A stretch of 64,000 nucleotides of DNA from Macrostomum hystrix (taxonomy: Eukaryota; Platyhelminthes; Macrostomidae). The stretch spans positions 3,874,001 through 3,938,000 of the forward strand of contig CATNEN010000001.1 in NCBI GenBank assembly GCA_950097015.1, read 5' to 3'. The notes under the pieces were generated by a model, which saw only the letters and a list, made by a program, of their open reading frames with translations, was not told the DNA's origin and searched no databases. Made by a program: the position numbers and the translations under genes. The first letter of the stretch is position 1, and every line of letters starts with the position of its first letter. This document shows, one piece after another, positions 1 through 10,835 of the stretch.

Positions 1-480
1 TAAACTTTTAGACGCATTTGGTAAAGGGGTAATTAATGGACAACAACAACAACAACAACATAGTACGCTGTCAGAGTCTAGTACAGCGTCACAGGGGTAA
101 GGGGTAAAGGGGTAATCAATGGACACATTTAGAAAAATGTTGTACGCATTTAAAAAAACGTTGGACACAAATTCAGAAAACTGGTAAACACATTTAGAAA
201 ACTATTGGACTCATTTAGAAAACTTTTATACAAGTTTAGAAAACTGTTAGACACATTAAAAACTGTTGGGCACATGTCTAAAACTGTTGGACACATTTAT
301 AAATTTGTTGAACATATTAAAAAAACGTTGGACCCATTTAGAAAACACTTTGACACATTCAGAAAACTTTGGAAACATTGAAAAAACTGTTAGACACATT
401 TATAAGACTGTTAAACACGTTTAGAAGACGTTTGGACACATTAATAAAACTGTTGGACACATTTGGAAAACGGTTAGAAA
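1..480. repeat. Imperfect minisatellite with units of about 20-24 bp
   Basis: Degenerate tandem units built on 'acacatttagaaaactgttg' fill the left edge of the window. Unit length and sequence vary a lot, so the array is old, and it probably continues beyond base 1. A short CAA run lies at 42-59. No coding potential is seen. Confidence 0.75.
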
Positions 481-1207
481 CTTTTATCGATTAACATCGA
501 GACAAGGTTTGCTGATTCATTTATGTTGTAGTAAGAAAGTAGTAGATGTCTCGTTAGTATTGAGCAATATTTCGTTGAATTGAAGTCTGCCATGCACATT
601 TTACCTGTTTAAGTCCAACACACGCGGCAATGTCAGAAAAATGTAAAAATTAAAAATAAATAACGCTTTTCGCTGTGCTCGACATGTTTTTTTAGTTCTG
701 AATCTGATAAAACTTGCAGCAATGCTAAAAATTCTAAAAAAATCCTTCCTTAGTCTGAGTATCGAATAACACTTGCTGCTACACTCGAAAAAACATATCT
801 TTTCTCACAGCGAGAAGAGTGATAAAAAAGCAAACAAATATTTGCTTTAACGTTAGCTAAGCGCTTACTATTTATACTGGAACCAAAAAATGTCTAATAA
901 AAAACTAATGAACAGGCACTTTACGTTTTTTACTGTTGATGATAGAAGATAAAGAAGCAGTAACAAAACTGATGCTGAAGTTCAACTGCATTCTGCCAAA
1001 TAATAAAAGTACTTTACTTCGGAGCTAGATGAAAAGAAAGCGGCACAATGATCGAAGTCGAGACAATGTTTGACAATATGAAGGCTGCAGTGTTATGGAT
1101 AGAAAGGAGGTCGAGAGGTCTCGCTAGCATTGAGCATCATAAAAGCCCAATCAATGAAATCTGCTATGTACATTTTACTCGTAATAATAACTGCAGCATG
1201 CAGGGGG
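481..1207. other. AT-rich spacer with no recognised gene
   Basis: Stops are frequent in all frames and no splice-flanked exon was recognised. The only identifiable item is the dispersed repeat at 825-905. The reading frame opening at 1048 runs into SINE and transposon sequence and is not a gene. Confidence 0.6.
825..905. repeat. Dispersed repeat, shared with 16260-16345
   Basis: About 80 bp containing 'caaacaaatatttgct' and 'cttactatttatactggaac' recurs in the same orientation at 16260-16345 with minor differences. It is part of an unclassified interspersed repeat. The ends were not determined. Confidence 0.7.
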
Positions 1208-1311
1208 TGGGCAATGGAATATCATTTGGTGACACTAGACTCTCAGGCTCAGCCATCGAGGAGGCAATTCTGCCCATTTCGCTGACTCCTGAGCACATAC
1301 GCATACAGATA

Positions 1312-2170
1312 TACTCAGCAACATTAAAAACCGCCACCCTAGAGCGAGGCGAACGGTTGATCTCAACTCACTGCCGCAAATTACGTAATGTGCACCTGAC
1401 TGCAAGGAGAGCTACCGTGGGAGAGTGGGGTGGGTAAAGGGTTATCGCGAAGTTCAAAATGGATGATTTAGCACACTCAGTCAAAATGCAGCTAACGAGT
1501 CACCAGTATTACTCGTTATCTCCAAAATGGTCCGCCACATGACCGATGGTGAACGATGGCGAGCCATAGGCATGCTTGAGGCCGGAATGTCCATCCGAGC
1601 AGTAGCCCGTCCATTCGGCAGATCACGCTCGACGATTCGCAGCCTTCTGCAGAAGTCCAGAGACACTGGCAGTGTCGCGCACGCAAGTCGTGGAGTCCAG
1701 CGTGGTCATCTGCGCAGCACAGCAATGGCTGATCGGCGACTGCTGCGAATTGTGAGTGGAAACCCCACCTTACCTGCCACATTGCTTCGACTCATCTGGG
1801 GTGAAAGAAGCAGGCGCGGGAACATCTTGAGCGCCCAAACAATTCGACGGAGAATTTGGGCGGCTGGGCTGCGCTGCCGGAAGATGCGCAAGCGCCCCCG
1901 ACTGACGCCACACGAGAGCTGTGGGCGATGCAGCGAATTCACTGGAGGCAGCAGTTATTTAATAACACACCCGAATTTCCATGCTACTGTCAGGTAGTTT
2001 GACTCTCTTTCGTTTCTCTGGTTACGGAGTCGGGGTGGGTGAGCAGAGTGCATTGCGTCATTCGCGGTTTTTCACCTCTCTCTCAGGTGCACATTGCGTC
2101 ATTTGTGGTAGTGAGTTGAGATGAATCGTTTTACTCGCTCTAGGGTGGCGGCATTTAATGTTGCTGAATG
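1312..2170 (+). mobile_element. Degenerate Tc1/mariner-type transposon with TIRs of about 95 bp
   Basis: Inverted ends start near 1312 and finish near 2170. They share a CAGCAACATTAAA-type core and extend inward for about 95 bp with substitutions. The element is flanked by TA (1310-1311 and 2171-2172), the target duplication of the Tc1/mariner superfamily. The uninterrupted SINE copy near 38240 reads 'cagaTActgtacg' across this point, giving the empty site. At 859 bp it is shorter than usual full-length Tc1 elements, and it carries a truncated transposase. Confidence 0.85.
1527..1997 (+). pseudogene. Tc1/mariner transposase fragment
   Basis: This open frame encodes the DNA-binding half of a Tc1-like transposase. 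A helix-turn-helix lies in about the first 50 residues (context 'GMSIRAVARPFGRSRSTI'), and a second HTH/AT-hook-like region ends near 'KRPRLTPH'. Downstream the reading continues in another frame with remnants of the 'W..V.FSDES' region, so there is a frameshift and the DDE catalytic core is missing. Tc1 transposases are usually about 340 residues; only about 130 are recognisable here. It lies between the TIRs of the element at 1312-2170 and is non-functional. Confidence 0.85.
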
Positions 2171-2405
2171 TACTGTACGAAGGTACACGCTCACACAGAC
2201 ATAGGTGCTTAGTTCTGCCCTGAATATTTTGTCATGAGTCAGTGTACATTTTCGCGGTGCCTTGGAGGTTGGCCCTCAAGGGCGTAAATTGCTCGACAAG
2301 CCCCAAAGCCTTCTCTCCGCGGCTGCGCCCCAAATGAATGTGGCCTCGCCGTAGAATCGAGCTCAAGGGACCTTGGTGCGAGAGGTCAATGCGTTAACCG
2401 CTGAA

Positions 2406-3243
2406 AACACGAGTATATTTTAGAAGACAGAAGAGCAATAGATTTTTATCGCCTTGATCGCCTTTAGTACTTTGATAAAAATTCACGATTCAGAAAATTG
2501 TCTTGAGAGAGATATTATTGCGCTTACATCAGCCTTCGAAACAAGTCCCATCAGCTCTATTAGAGAATTCTGGTCTCTAGATGAATAGCTTATTCTGATT
2601 GCTCATTATATATATAGTCTTCTAGTCGCAACTAGAATCATCGGAGCTAGCTGGACAGGTATTTTATATTTTACTTGATAATTGGAAAATATTTTTTACA
2701 AGCTGTGACGTTCTCACGTGTTGGTGGCCCCGAGAGAGGCCGTTTTAACAATAACACGTTTGTTTAATTTAAGCCATCATTTTTCGCTTTCATTACGCGC
2801 TACTATAAGTAAACGTTAGAGTACGAACTCATATTAATTTGCTTAACGCGACCGGCCCAGGCGTACAATTTAATCAATAATTTGCAAGGTCAATGTGTTG
2901 TTTTCGTGCCAGCCAATGAGAGGGCTGTGCATATTTTATGCGTGGCCAAAATTAAGCTTCTCGCGTGCACCCACCCCCAGCCCGCTCGTTATCAGTCTGG
3001 TTTGTCGTTCGTTTGCCGCCCCCCCGTTTGCCCGCTCCGTCTCGTCCTCCGTTCCCTCCCGTTCCGGGGTCATAGCCAGCCACTCTGCCATCGCCAATTC
3101 TCGTATTGTTATCTCGTCAGCCAGAAGTACCGCCACTGCCACAGTCCACGTCATCGTCACCCTTTCTCTCACCTCGGTTCATTGTTTGGTATCATCGCCA
3201 TTTGGATTCTCACCTAGCTCTGGCAACCTCACGACATTGTTAG
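2406..3243. other. Spacer, possibly part of an older repeat
   Basis: No gene was recognised. 'ctactataagtaaacg' at about 2800 resembles the right-end sequence of the 2-kb elements (near 5268 and 15222), which hints at another relic. The stretch 2990-3240 is pyrimidine-rich and stays open in two frames, but it shows no domain or splice context. Confidence 0.4.
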
Positions 3244-3865
3244 CCTCGCCACTTCGTCATCTTGCTAAAATTAGCTACCTATTTTTGTTGCATAGCCGTC
3301 TATTGCAATCTCAGTATTGCCATTGCGTTCCGACTTGTAGTGTTTGCTTCGAACTCTTTGTGTGCGCTCCGAACCCTTGTCTGCCCGTACCCAGAGTACA
3401 GTACGCTATCTTTCTCTCCCCACCCCCAAACAGGCGGAGGCATGTTGGGAAGTCTCCCCTCCCGGGAGCAAGGTAAATATAGTGGCCGCATGGCCGCGGT
3501 GAATCACGGCAAGCGAAGCTTAGCCACTACGAGGCTTCTCACGGACACACACTGTTCAGCTTTCTTATTTGGAGTCCGACTCCACGCGACTGATAACGAA
3601 CGGAACCCCTATCAGTGCCGACATTAATAATATACGAGAATCTATCATCACCGCGTTGTACCGCTATCGTTATACTGTGTCAATAAAAGTGCACCGCTAC
3701 ACATCTCGACTTCGTTACTTTGGGCCAAGCCCGAATACGTCACAAAGCCATTTACCGACCCGAAGCAGAATTTCGTCTGTTTCTTTTTTTTAATCTAAAA
3801 CTTTGCTAAAAACTAATGCTTAATCGCTGAGAGCAAATTCCTCGCAAGCCAGGCGGGGTCTACGA

Positions 3866-4055
3866 GGTACTTTGCCAGCCGGAAGGTTGCCAGCCGAAGG
3901 TTGCCAGCCGCAAGGTTGCCAGCCAGAAGTTTGCCAGCCGAGAGGTTTGCCCGCCGAGAGGTTTGCCAGCCGGAAGGTTGCCAGCCAGAAGTTTGCCCGC
4001 CGAGAGGTTTGCCAGCCGGAAGTTTGCCAGCCAGAAGTTTGCCAGCTGAGAGGTT
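3866..4055. repeat. 15-bp minisatellite of element copy 1
   Basis: About twelve units of the type 'ttgccagccgagagg' or 'ttgccagccggaagg'. The same array is at 13675-13800 in copy 2, and it is inverted at 14203-14366. The unit length of five codons keeps both strands open and creates false reading frames. Confidence 0.9.
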
Positions 4056-4364
4056 TTGCTAACTTTGCTACAAAGCTTACTAGGTGAAGGCACTGAATGC
4101 TTTTATGCTTTTTATTCGTAAACGAAGGGTATACCACCCTGGCTTTGGTGTGCGAGTGACAATTGTTGTCACGCCCAACCCACCCTAAATTACACCAGCG
4201 AATGCTGTTTACCTATTCAAGGCAGTTCTATTATTTTATGAGCCTTACGCAGCCCCTACTGGATGAGAACCTTTAGACTTTTGGATTACCGAAACACAAA
4301 AATGCTGATACGAGGTAGAAAACGAGCAAAGAAAATTACCCAATTGCTCCCTGATTCGCATTAA

Positions 4365-4490
4365 GGCGGTGAGAGCTCTGCCTGTGCTCATTTTTGCTGG
4401 TGGACAAGCCAGATTCATTGTTTCGCCAAGTGCGAAGGCTTCAAGGCTGGTGTCTACTGCACGTGCGGCACTAATAAAGACTACGATAGG
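4365..4490 (+). other. Short cysteine-rich reading frame, possible captured exon
   Basis: Between stops at 4362 and 4491 one frame reads six cysteines spaced C-x3-C-x7-C-x3-C-x8-C-x-C, ending with 'GVYCTCG'. The spacing is loosely like CS-alpha-beta defensin-type or other small disulfide-rich domains. There is no start codon, no signal peptide and only weak splice context (a possible donor after 'cgatag'). It lies in the variable centre of element copy 1, which is absent from copy 2. This could be chance. Confidence 0.2.
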
Positions 4491-4571
4491 TAGCCAGGTT
4501 GACGATAAAAAGTGCGACAGAAAGTTCACATGTGGAAGTGACATGATAAATTCAGACGTCTACCTGAGTGA

Positions 4572-4905
4572 GGGTGAGGGGTCTAATTCCCTTCATACTG
4601 CTGTGACACCTGCCTGACAGGTGGTCTGATTCCCTTCACACAGCTGTGACACCTGCGTGACAGGTGGTCTGATTCCCTTCACACAGCTGTGACACCTGCG
4701 TGACAGGTGGCCTGATTCCCTTCATACAGCTGTGACACCTGCCTGACAGGTGGTCTGATTCCCTTCACACAGCTGTGACACCTGCGTGACAGGTGGCCTG
4801 ATTCGCTTCACACAGTTGTGACACCTGCCTGACAGGTGGTCTGATTCCCTTCACACAGCTGTGACACCTGCCTGACAGGTGGTCTGATTCCACTCACACA
4901 CTAAA
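4572..4905. repeat. 43-bp tandem array rich in E-boxes, copy 1
   Basis: About seven and a half units of 43 bp. Each holds the palindrome CACAGCTGTG followed by the inverted repeat CACCTG-N5-CAGGTG. Units differ by one to three bases. The same array with about eleven units is at 14386-14852. Confidence 0.92.
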
Positions 4906-5285
4906 AATGCATTTTTTCATACTTTAAAACTTTATACTATTTAATTTTTAGACCTATTGCTACCGTGGTAAAGACACAGAAAATTGAGAGCGACTATAAA
5001 ATAACTAAAATTAAACGCTGTGGTTGCGAAATGTAAGTATCGATTGGAATTACACCGCGTTACTTTATTAGCTACATTAAAAGACAAAGTACAAAAGACA
5101 ACAAAAGACAAAAGACAAAGAGAAAGAACTTTCCATTCTAAATTGTGCGGAGCGATGATGAAGGTACCAGTCTCAGGGGCCACAGAGGAGTGCACGCTGC
5201 TCAGCGTGCCGTTCCAGCGGACAATGGCCCTCAATTCAAGTTAATTTAGTCGAATCTTACAGAACGTACTACTATAAGTAGACAT

Positions 5286-7513
5286 CGTACAAGTTGACCT
5301 CAATTACTCCCGTTCGTCTGAAATTTTCGAATCCAAATTTTTGCATGCGACTCAACCCACTCGCTGGTAATTCTTAACCGACTGTTTAATTATGTTTCTG
5401 CTCTGTCACGATAGAAGTTTTAAGATATGGGATTGAGGTCAGCATGAGAATAAATCCCCAGAGCCGAAGTACTAGTCTTTCCTTGCCCTTTAGCGTGCGC
5501 ACATACGTCACCTTGCGATCTGCTATTTTGTCTGGTACAATTTTAATATCTCTCCATCTACCCGAGCGAATTTCCGAGAGCATGTACTCGGAAGACACAT
5601 GTACTCGACTTTTCGCCACATGGCAACTATTTGGGACTCTAGTTGCACTGGGTCAGGTGCATCTTACATAACGATGTAAAAACAAAATTGTGAGACATTT
5701 AATTAGTTTATTCCATGAACTGTTATCTGCGAATTTGTCACGAACTTGTATATTCAAATTGAGATTCCCAAATGATGTCGGGTGTCCAACTCTTTGCGAG
5801 AGATTCTATTGCCGAAAATAACGAAGACAAGACGATTCAAAAGTCTAAGCCAAACAGCTGATACTTGAAGCATTTAAGTATTAATTAGTTAATAAGAGAA
5901 GGGCTATGAGTGATTAATTCCCCTGGCAGCGCCATTTCCGTCCCCTGCCAGGTACTGTACTTAATTCAAATCGAGGCACAATTCGCACTGGTAATTTACT
6001 TGACAAAATCTCAATAAATTCAACACAAGAACAACAACGCGAACTCTACTCGATAATGCTCTGGATGATAACAAGAACTCACGAAAATAACACGACAATT
6101 AACACAAATAACTCCTGGACAAAAAAAAATAGTCCCTACAACAAAACAAGACAAACAACGAGGCCCAATAACACGAAACCTAACCCAAAGTCCCATGTCT
6201 GAAACCGAGGCGACTGAGGCGACCAGGCGACCAATTCGACGGCGTCCCACCGATGTTTGTCGGCGATATGGAGAGTACTTCCGTGCTTCCCAATCCCTGT
6301 CTAACACTCCGTCAGCAGTTGGCCAGACGTACCGAGCTCAGCGCAAGCTACTTACTGACGTGGCGTTGAGTGTGGGGTTTTCTCCGACTAGCTAGTTGGA
6401 CCGGTTTACCTGTCCCGGTATCTATTACTATACAACGACAGATAGAATGCGTAACAACACGGAAAAGAGAAGGAAGACAACAATAGAACGCCTTTACAAC
6501 GCAATAGTCAGTTATTTAGTCAAACGCCCGCCCCAGCCTCCATCAAAGCCTGGGTGCTGGCCGCGCCGTTTGTTCCACTGCCAGGTCGACCCTGCCGGCT
6601 AACGAACTGGCCGCTGATTGGCCCGGCCCGGGGTGTCGCGCTTAAGTAGGGTCTCATCAGATTGGCTAGCCGTCTTCCTATTGGCCGGGCCCACCAGACC
6701 GGGGTTGGTCCGATGCCTTGGCTGTAGAGCAGGGTGACCGGCCGATCGCGTGCGTAGGCCTGGCTAGGCGCGCATGCACTAACAACTAATTACTAACCTA
6801 TAACATACATTATATTTATAATAATTCATTAATATTGACGTGCGCGAATAAGTTACTTCAAGTAGAAATATAAGCATTTTATATCAGTAAAATAAACATG
6901 CCGAAACTACAATAAAAAATACACACAGAACTCGACTTTTCATCGCATGGCGGCTGTTTGGGACTTTAGATGAGCTTGATTACATATAAACGATGTCAGC
7001 ATAAATATTGAGACATAAATAAGTTCATACCATAACCTGATAGAAACGATTTTGTTAAACTTAATATTCGGCAGCGAAATTTTATAATATATTTGATTCA
7101 TATTGTCGTTTCCTATATTTTATCCGAATCTAGGTGTATTGTGTTTGTGTCCTTTTAAATTTAGTTCATTTTAGGGAAAAATTAACTTCTTTTTCGTGTG
7201 TACTATTTCCAAAGTTGAAAGGAATATTCTTCCTCTTACCTAATAAATCACCAAATTTATTTTAATAACAATCACAAAAGCGAAAGTAGTTTTAAGCCAT
7301 TTTTTTAAGTCTAGTGAGATTCTTCAATTCTAATGCTCAAACGTAGTGAATTTTATAGGGTGTGTAGCTTTGGATAAAAATGATAGAAACTAGAAGCTGC
7401 AAGGATAATTCGAGTAGAAAGAGAGTACGAGTAGAAAGAAAGAAAAAGTATGGGTGGCATTTTTCTCGGCATGTTAAATTTCAGTTCTCTAAATTCTTTC
7501 TTTGCTTCAGAAA
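5286..7513. other. Spacer without a recognised gene
   Basis: Mostly AT-rich with stops in all frames. A GC-rich island at about 6530-6780 stands out; its composition resembles the GC-rich block at 10490-10690 ahead of the LINE, though no clear alignment was seen. Open frames here are short and without recognisable domains. Nothing else can be supported. Confidence 0.5.
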
Positions 7514-8042
7514 TTAAGCGATCAGACGGGTTGCCATGGCAACAGCGGCAACACAAGCGAGTAGAGAGCCGGCCGCAATGGGAGAAAATCTAACGCCACC
7601 GTTGCACAAATCACCTGAGCAGGTGTGACAGACGCCATTGCTCAGAGTTGGACAAGACGAGCCGCAGCCCTTGACGTACTGAAAGATAAATAAATAACAG
7701 TTGAATCAATTTCCTTGTAAAGCTTTTTCAGGTCTTACGAGTATTATAAAGCGCATGCCTTCAAACTCACAGATTCGTGGCCGATGTAGTAGTAGGAGGA
7801 GTATTTGTAGCACATTGTTTCATTTGAGGAGCAATCGGTCGCCAAGATATCACTACTGATGAAGCGTTCTCTGAAACCGACGTAGCATTGCAGAGCAGCG
7901 CACGGAACTATTTTGTACAAAATTGAAGTTGAAATCATCATATTATATAGATCGATTTATACAACTATATTTAAGAGGCATGCAGCAACTCACCAGCGAC
8001 ACAGACCAGCACACAAATAGTGATGCTTACGATGCTATTCAT
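7514..8042 (-). CDS. Ly6/uPAR (three-finger) GPI-anchored surface protein
   Basis: Three exons, each with GT-AG borders: 8042-7994, 7907-7771 and 7678-7514 (stop TAA), 116 residues in total. Exon 1 encodes a signal peptide (MNSIVSITICVLVCVA). The mature part starts near 'LQCYVGF', has cysteines spaced as in the LU domain, and ends with 'CHTCSGDLCNGG', the family's closing C..C..D.CN motif. A hydrophobic tail ('GSLLACVAAVAMATRL') follows and fits a GPI-attachment signal. Such proteins sit on the outer membrane leaflet and usually modulate receptors or septate junctions; the specific role here is unknown. A near-copy of the last exon lies at 33690-33860 on the other strand. The ATG is the only one ahead of the signal peptide. 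The first cysteine of the tail cluster is spaced by two residues rather than adjacent. Confidence 0.88.
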
Positions 8043-9935
8043 TTTCAAGGTTTAAAGATTTTTTGCTAAAAGGTAGCTAGGTCAATAACCGACAAAAAAT
8101 CTTGCTATGAAAATGACCCTTTTTATACCGCTGTATAATCCGCTCTTTGATCGTTTTCGTCATTGTCCTGTAGGAAACTCTAAAACGTGGCATCACGCCA
8201 CTTCTTTCGTCTCTTTTTCGCCAGCTGAGCAACAATGAGAGAACAACTCTAGAAAATCGTAATGCAGTCGACTTGAGCAATGAGTTTGAACTATGTTGTA
8301 ACTTAGGTTGGCTAACTAGACTGAGCATTTTTATATGCAAACAATTACCTTCGTTTCAGCCAAGAAATCTACATAAGAATATTTTGATCTAGTGTAGTTT
8401 TGAGTGGCCAAACATCAAATATAGAGTAACTATTTCCTTACAAAAGTTTTGCGATTGAACCCATTGTGCCGCCACCTAAATCCATATGGTGTCAACCTAA
8501 ATCCAAGGTGTCACAACCTAAGCCCATTGTGTAACTATCTAAATCAATTTATGTTGCTCTCCAAGTCTATTGTATTGCCACCTAAATCTATGATGGCGCA
8601 ACCTAAGACGTCTATGGTGATGCGGTCTAAGTCGACGGTGGCTTAATCTAAATTCTAAATGTCGCCACCATATTGGGGCCTTTTCATTTTACGATTCTGT
8701 AATGAAGTCTCAGATTAGGTTGTACTTTAGTGTATGTTAGAAACAATATCTCTCAATAATATATATGTTTAAGTGTTACGTTTCCTTATTTCAAACAAAA
8801 AATTGCGTTTATTGGCCCACAGAAGAATTTGTTGCATCCTTAATTTTTGAGTGCCATAACGATTTAGAAATAAATAATTGTTGCTGATTACGAACCAACA
8901 ATGCGATGCTCTATTCTTTAATATTTTTGAGCTAGTCAAACAGTGGTTTTATTGCTGGAGCCAGATTCAAGACTGCCATGTATTACTCATAGTTTCTGGC
9001 TACCAAATAGATTTCAACTGTAAACAATCCATGAAAGAATTGTTTCGAGTAAAAAACGAGAACGAGGAACAAGTACTCCTGTTCATTATACGACTCGAAG
9101 AAGTAAAGATCGGTACACTAGAGCTTGACAGTCTTGAAAAGCGAGTTCCCAGAGGGGTTGTGCTCAAACTGGCATAATAACTACCAATTTATGATAGTTA
9201 TTTCGAGTAAAAAAGCCTAAATGAGTTATAGAGTTATAAGGGTCGGTACAATAGAGCTTTTACAGCTTTGAATGGCCAGTTTTAAAGAAGGCTGCTAGCA
9301 AAACTGTCGTGATAAATGACAGGCAACGAACGCTGCTATAATGCTAACTGTGTTACATTCTGCGTGCAATACTCGTAGCCGCTCTCACGTTGATATTTAT
9401 ACATTTCAATTGAAACTGAATCATTCCAATGCGCACGTTTGTTCTCAGTATTCTTTGACAGAAAATTATCTGTAATGAATGAGATGCTTTTCAAATGAAT
9501 TTCCAGTCTGAATGGATAAACATCAGAGAATAATAGTATGAATACAGTAATAGCCACTGATGCAAAGACTTAGAAAAGTTATTTTATTTTCTTCGAAAAA
9601 AATTACTTGGGTCAATGGCCTATGGCAGGGCTGTATGCGTCTAACTACCTATAGCTCTTATACTCGTGGTCTTGCATTTTCTATTGAATGCTCGACTCGT
9701 TTTCTGAATAAAAAGTTTGCTTAAGTGAAGTATTAACTCAAGGACCACTAGAAGAAGAAGGACAAGACACTTCGCTTCTTGGAAAATTTATTTAAGGCAG
9801 ATTTTCACGCAAAATTGCACTAGCGAGACAGGGAATTTTCACGGTTTTGACATTAAAATGTTGGTGACATTTTATTGGAAGCAGATCAAATGCTGTTCTT
9901 TGCAAATAATATTAATTAATTGATTACACCTGCCC
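8043..9935. other. Spacer without a recognised gene
   Basis: Upstream side of the Ly6 gene (its promoter should lie in the first few hundred bases, but no TATA box is evident). A 99-codon open frame at 8878-9177 has no recognisable domain, signal peptide or splice context. A small degenerate array occupies 8449-8650. Confidence 0.5.
8449..8650. repeat. Short degenerate array, units of about 20 bp
   Basis: Units of the form 'cacctaaatccatatggtg' repeat about nine times with heavy divergence. Confidence 0.6.
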
Positions 9936-10252
9936 CAATTGGGTCAGATGTGCAGCCAACAGCACAGCCGCAGCTATTGCGCGGCGCATCTGAAGGCTGC
10001 GTACAGCTGTTCAGTCCATGGACTGGGGGGACGCCACACCCACCTTCAATTATCCCAGCTAATGCTGGTACCCGTTTAACAGCTGGGTGAACTGAAGCAA
10101 TGCAGAGTTAAGTGTCTTGCTAAAGGGCACAAATTGCTCCAGTGGAGTCGGGAATCGAACCCCCGACCTTCAAGTCGGAAGTCCAACGCCCTAACCACTA
10201 GGCTACAACCTCATACTAGGCTACAACCTCATACTAGGCTACAACCTCATCT
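9936..10252 (-). mobile_element. tRNA-derived SINE (family A), copy 1
   Basis: On the minus strand the head (about 10215-10140) has an A box 'TAGCCTAGTGG' and a B box 'GGTTCGATTCC', both matching Pol III tRNA promoters. The acceptor and T stems do not pair well, so this is a SINE head and not a tRNA gene. The body contains 'gctggtaccc' and 'aactgaagcaatgcagag', both also present in copy 2 at 35272-35530. The outermost 18 bp of the head ('actaggctacaacctcat') is tandemly triplicated at 10197-10250. Confidence 0.85.
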
Positions 10253-10686
10253 TTGCAAAACATGTTGCTTCAACGAATTTTAGAAAGCTTCATTTATGAA
10301 TAATGAATATTTATTTTATTTTCGTTTATTCGTCTTGGAGCCCAAGAGCAACCAAGCAGACATCTCATAAAATTAGCCTATATTGTATGTACTGTCAGCA
10401 TTTTTGCCCTTCTATCTCCCCGTGTTATTAGTCGGTGCTTATTTTGTATTTTAGACGCGTGTTTTTTTAGTTAAAAGTCACCCACGCCAAGCCGGGCCGG
10501 ACCAGCCGGGGGAGCGGGCGCCCACCACCCCGCGAGCGCTACCCCTGGGCTACAGTCCCGGCCAATCAGCGAACGACCCGGCCTCACTACCTGTCGACCC
10601 TCGGCAAGAAGCCACCCCGGGGATCAGAACGTCGGTCGCGAGTCTACTGTGATTTGTCGCCTTGGCTCAAGCTACAGCCTGGCATC

Positions 10687-10835
10687 CACCTCGCCGATCG
10701 ACCTAATTTGGGGTTAAAATGACTATAAAAGAAAGCGTGTTTTTCAGTGACTTTTTATCGTTCTCCGCAATTCGCCTCACACTGTGAGAAGCATGTGCAA
10801 GCTAGTCCACTTTGTTTTGTCTCTCTCCGCCCCTG
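10687..10835 (+). promoter_or_regulatory. TATA-containing promoter-like module ahead of the LINE relic
   Basis: 'TATAAAA' at 10724-10730 lies in a block of about 145 bp that recurs at 18706-18842 with the same TATA box. The block joins directly to LINE reverse-transcriptase sequence near 10836. At 18.8 kb it is followed by unrelated sequence. It may be the promoter or 5' end of another element; transcription is inferred only from the motif. Confidence 0.4.

Larger units (their letters stand above)
1208..2405 (-). mobile_element. tRNA-derived SINE (family B), split by a Tc1/mariner element
   Basis: The two halves (1208-1311 and 2173-2405) align with the uninterrupted copy at 38193-38487. Read on the minus strand, the right end is a degenerate tRNA head: an A-box-like segment precedes a B-box-like 'GAGCTCGATTC'. 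Other copies or fragments lie at 17818-17925, 18505-18703 and 52484-52665. The family is unnamed here and its promoter is probably dead in this copy. The break between halves is a precise transposon insertion at a TA dinucleotide. Confidence 0.75.
3244..5285. mobile_element. 2-kb modular repeat element, copy 1
   Basis: The left module (3244-4055) and right module (4572-5285) match those of copy 2 (13308-15232) nearly base for base over long stretches, while the middle segments differ. The left module has an AATAAA near 3680 and a 15-bp minisatellite. The right module has a 43-bp array followed by about 380 bp of AT-rich sequence ending in 'actataagtagaca'. No transposase is present, so it is non-autonomous. 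The internal minisatellites and swapped centre recall Helitron-like elements, but no terminal hairpin or CTRR end was confirmed. The class is open. Confidence 0.7.

Noticed and set aside
1048-1437. 129-codon open frame
   Set aside because: Composed of spacer, SINE and transposon-end sequence with no protein similarity recognised.
2895-3476. 193-codon Ser-rich open frame
   Set aside because: Low-complexity pyrimidine-rich DNA, another frame open in parallel, no domain and no splice context.
3338-3745. A solo LTR (TG...CA borders, AATAAA near 3680)
   Set aside because: No target-site duplication, primer-binding site or polypurine tract could be identified, and copy 2 lacks the supposed 5' part.
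8878-9177. 99-codon open frame
   Set aside because: No recognisable domain or neighbouring exons; within the length expected by chance in AT-rich DNA with this many frames.
10140-10215. A tRNA gene on the minus strand (good A and B boxes)
   Set aside because: Acceptor and T stems do not pair and a SINE body follows; the same head occurs at 35.46-35.53 kb with the same body.
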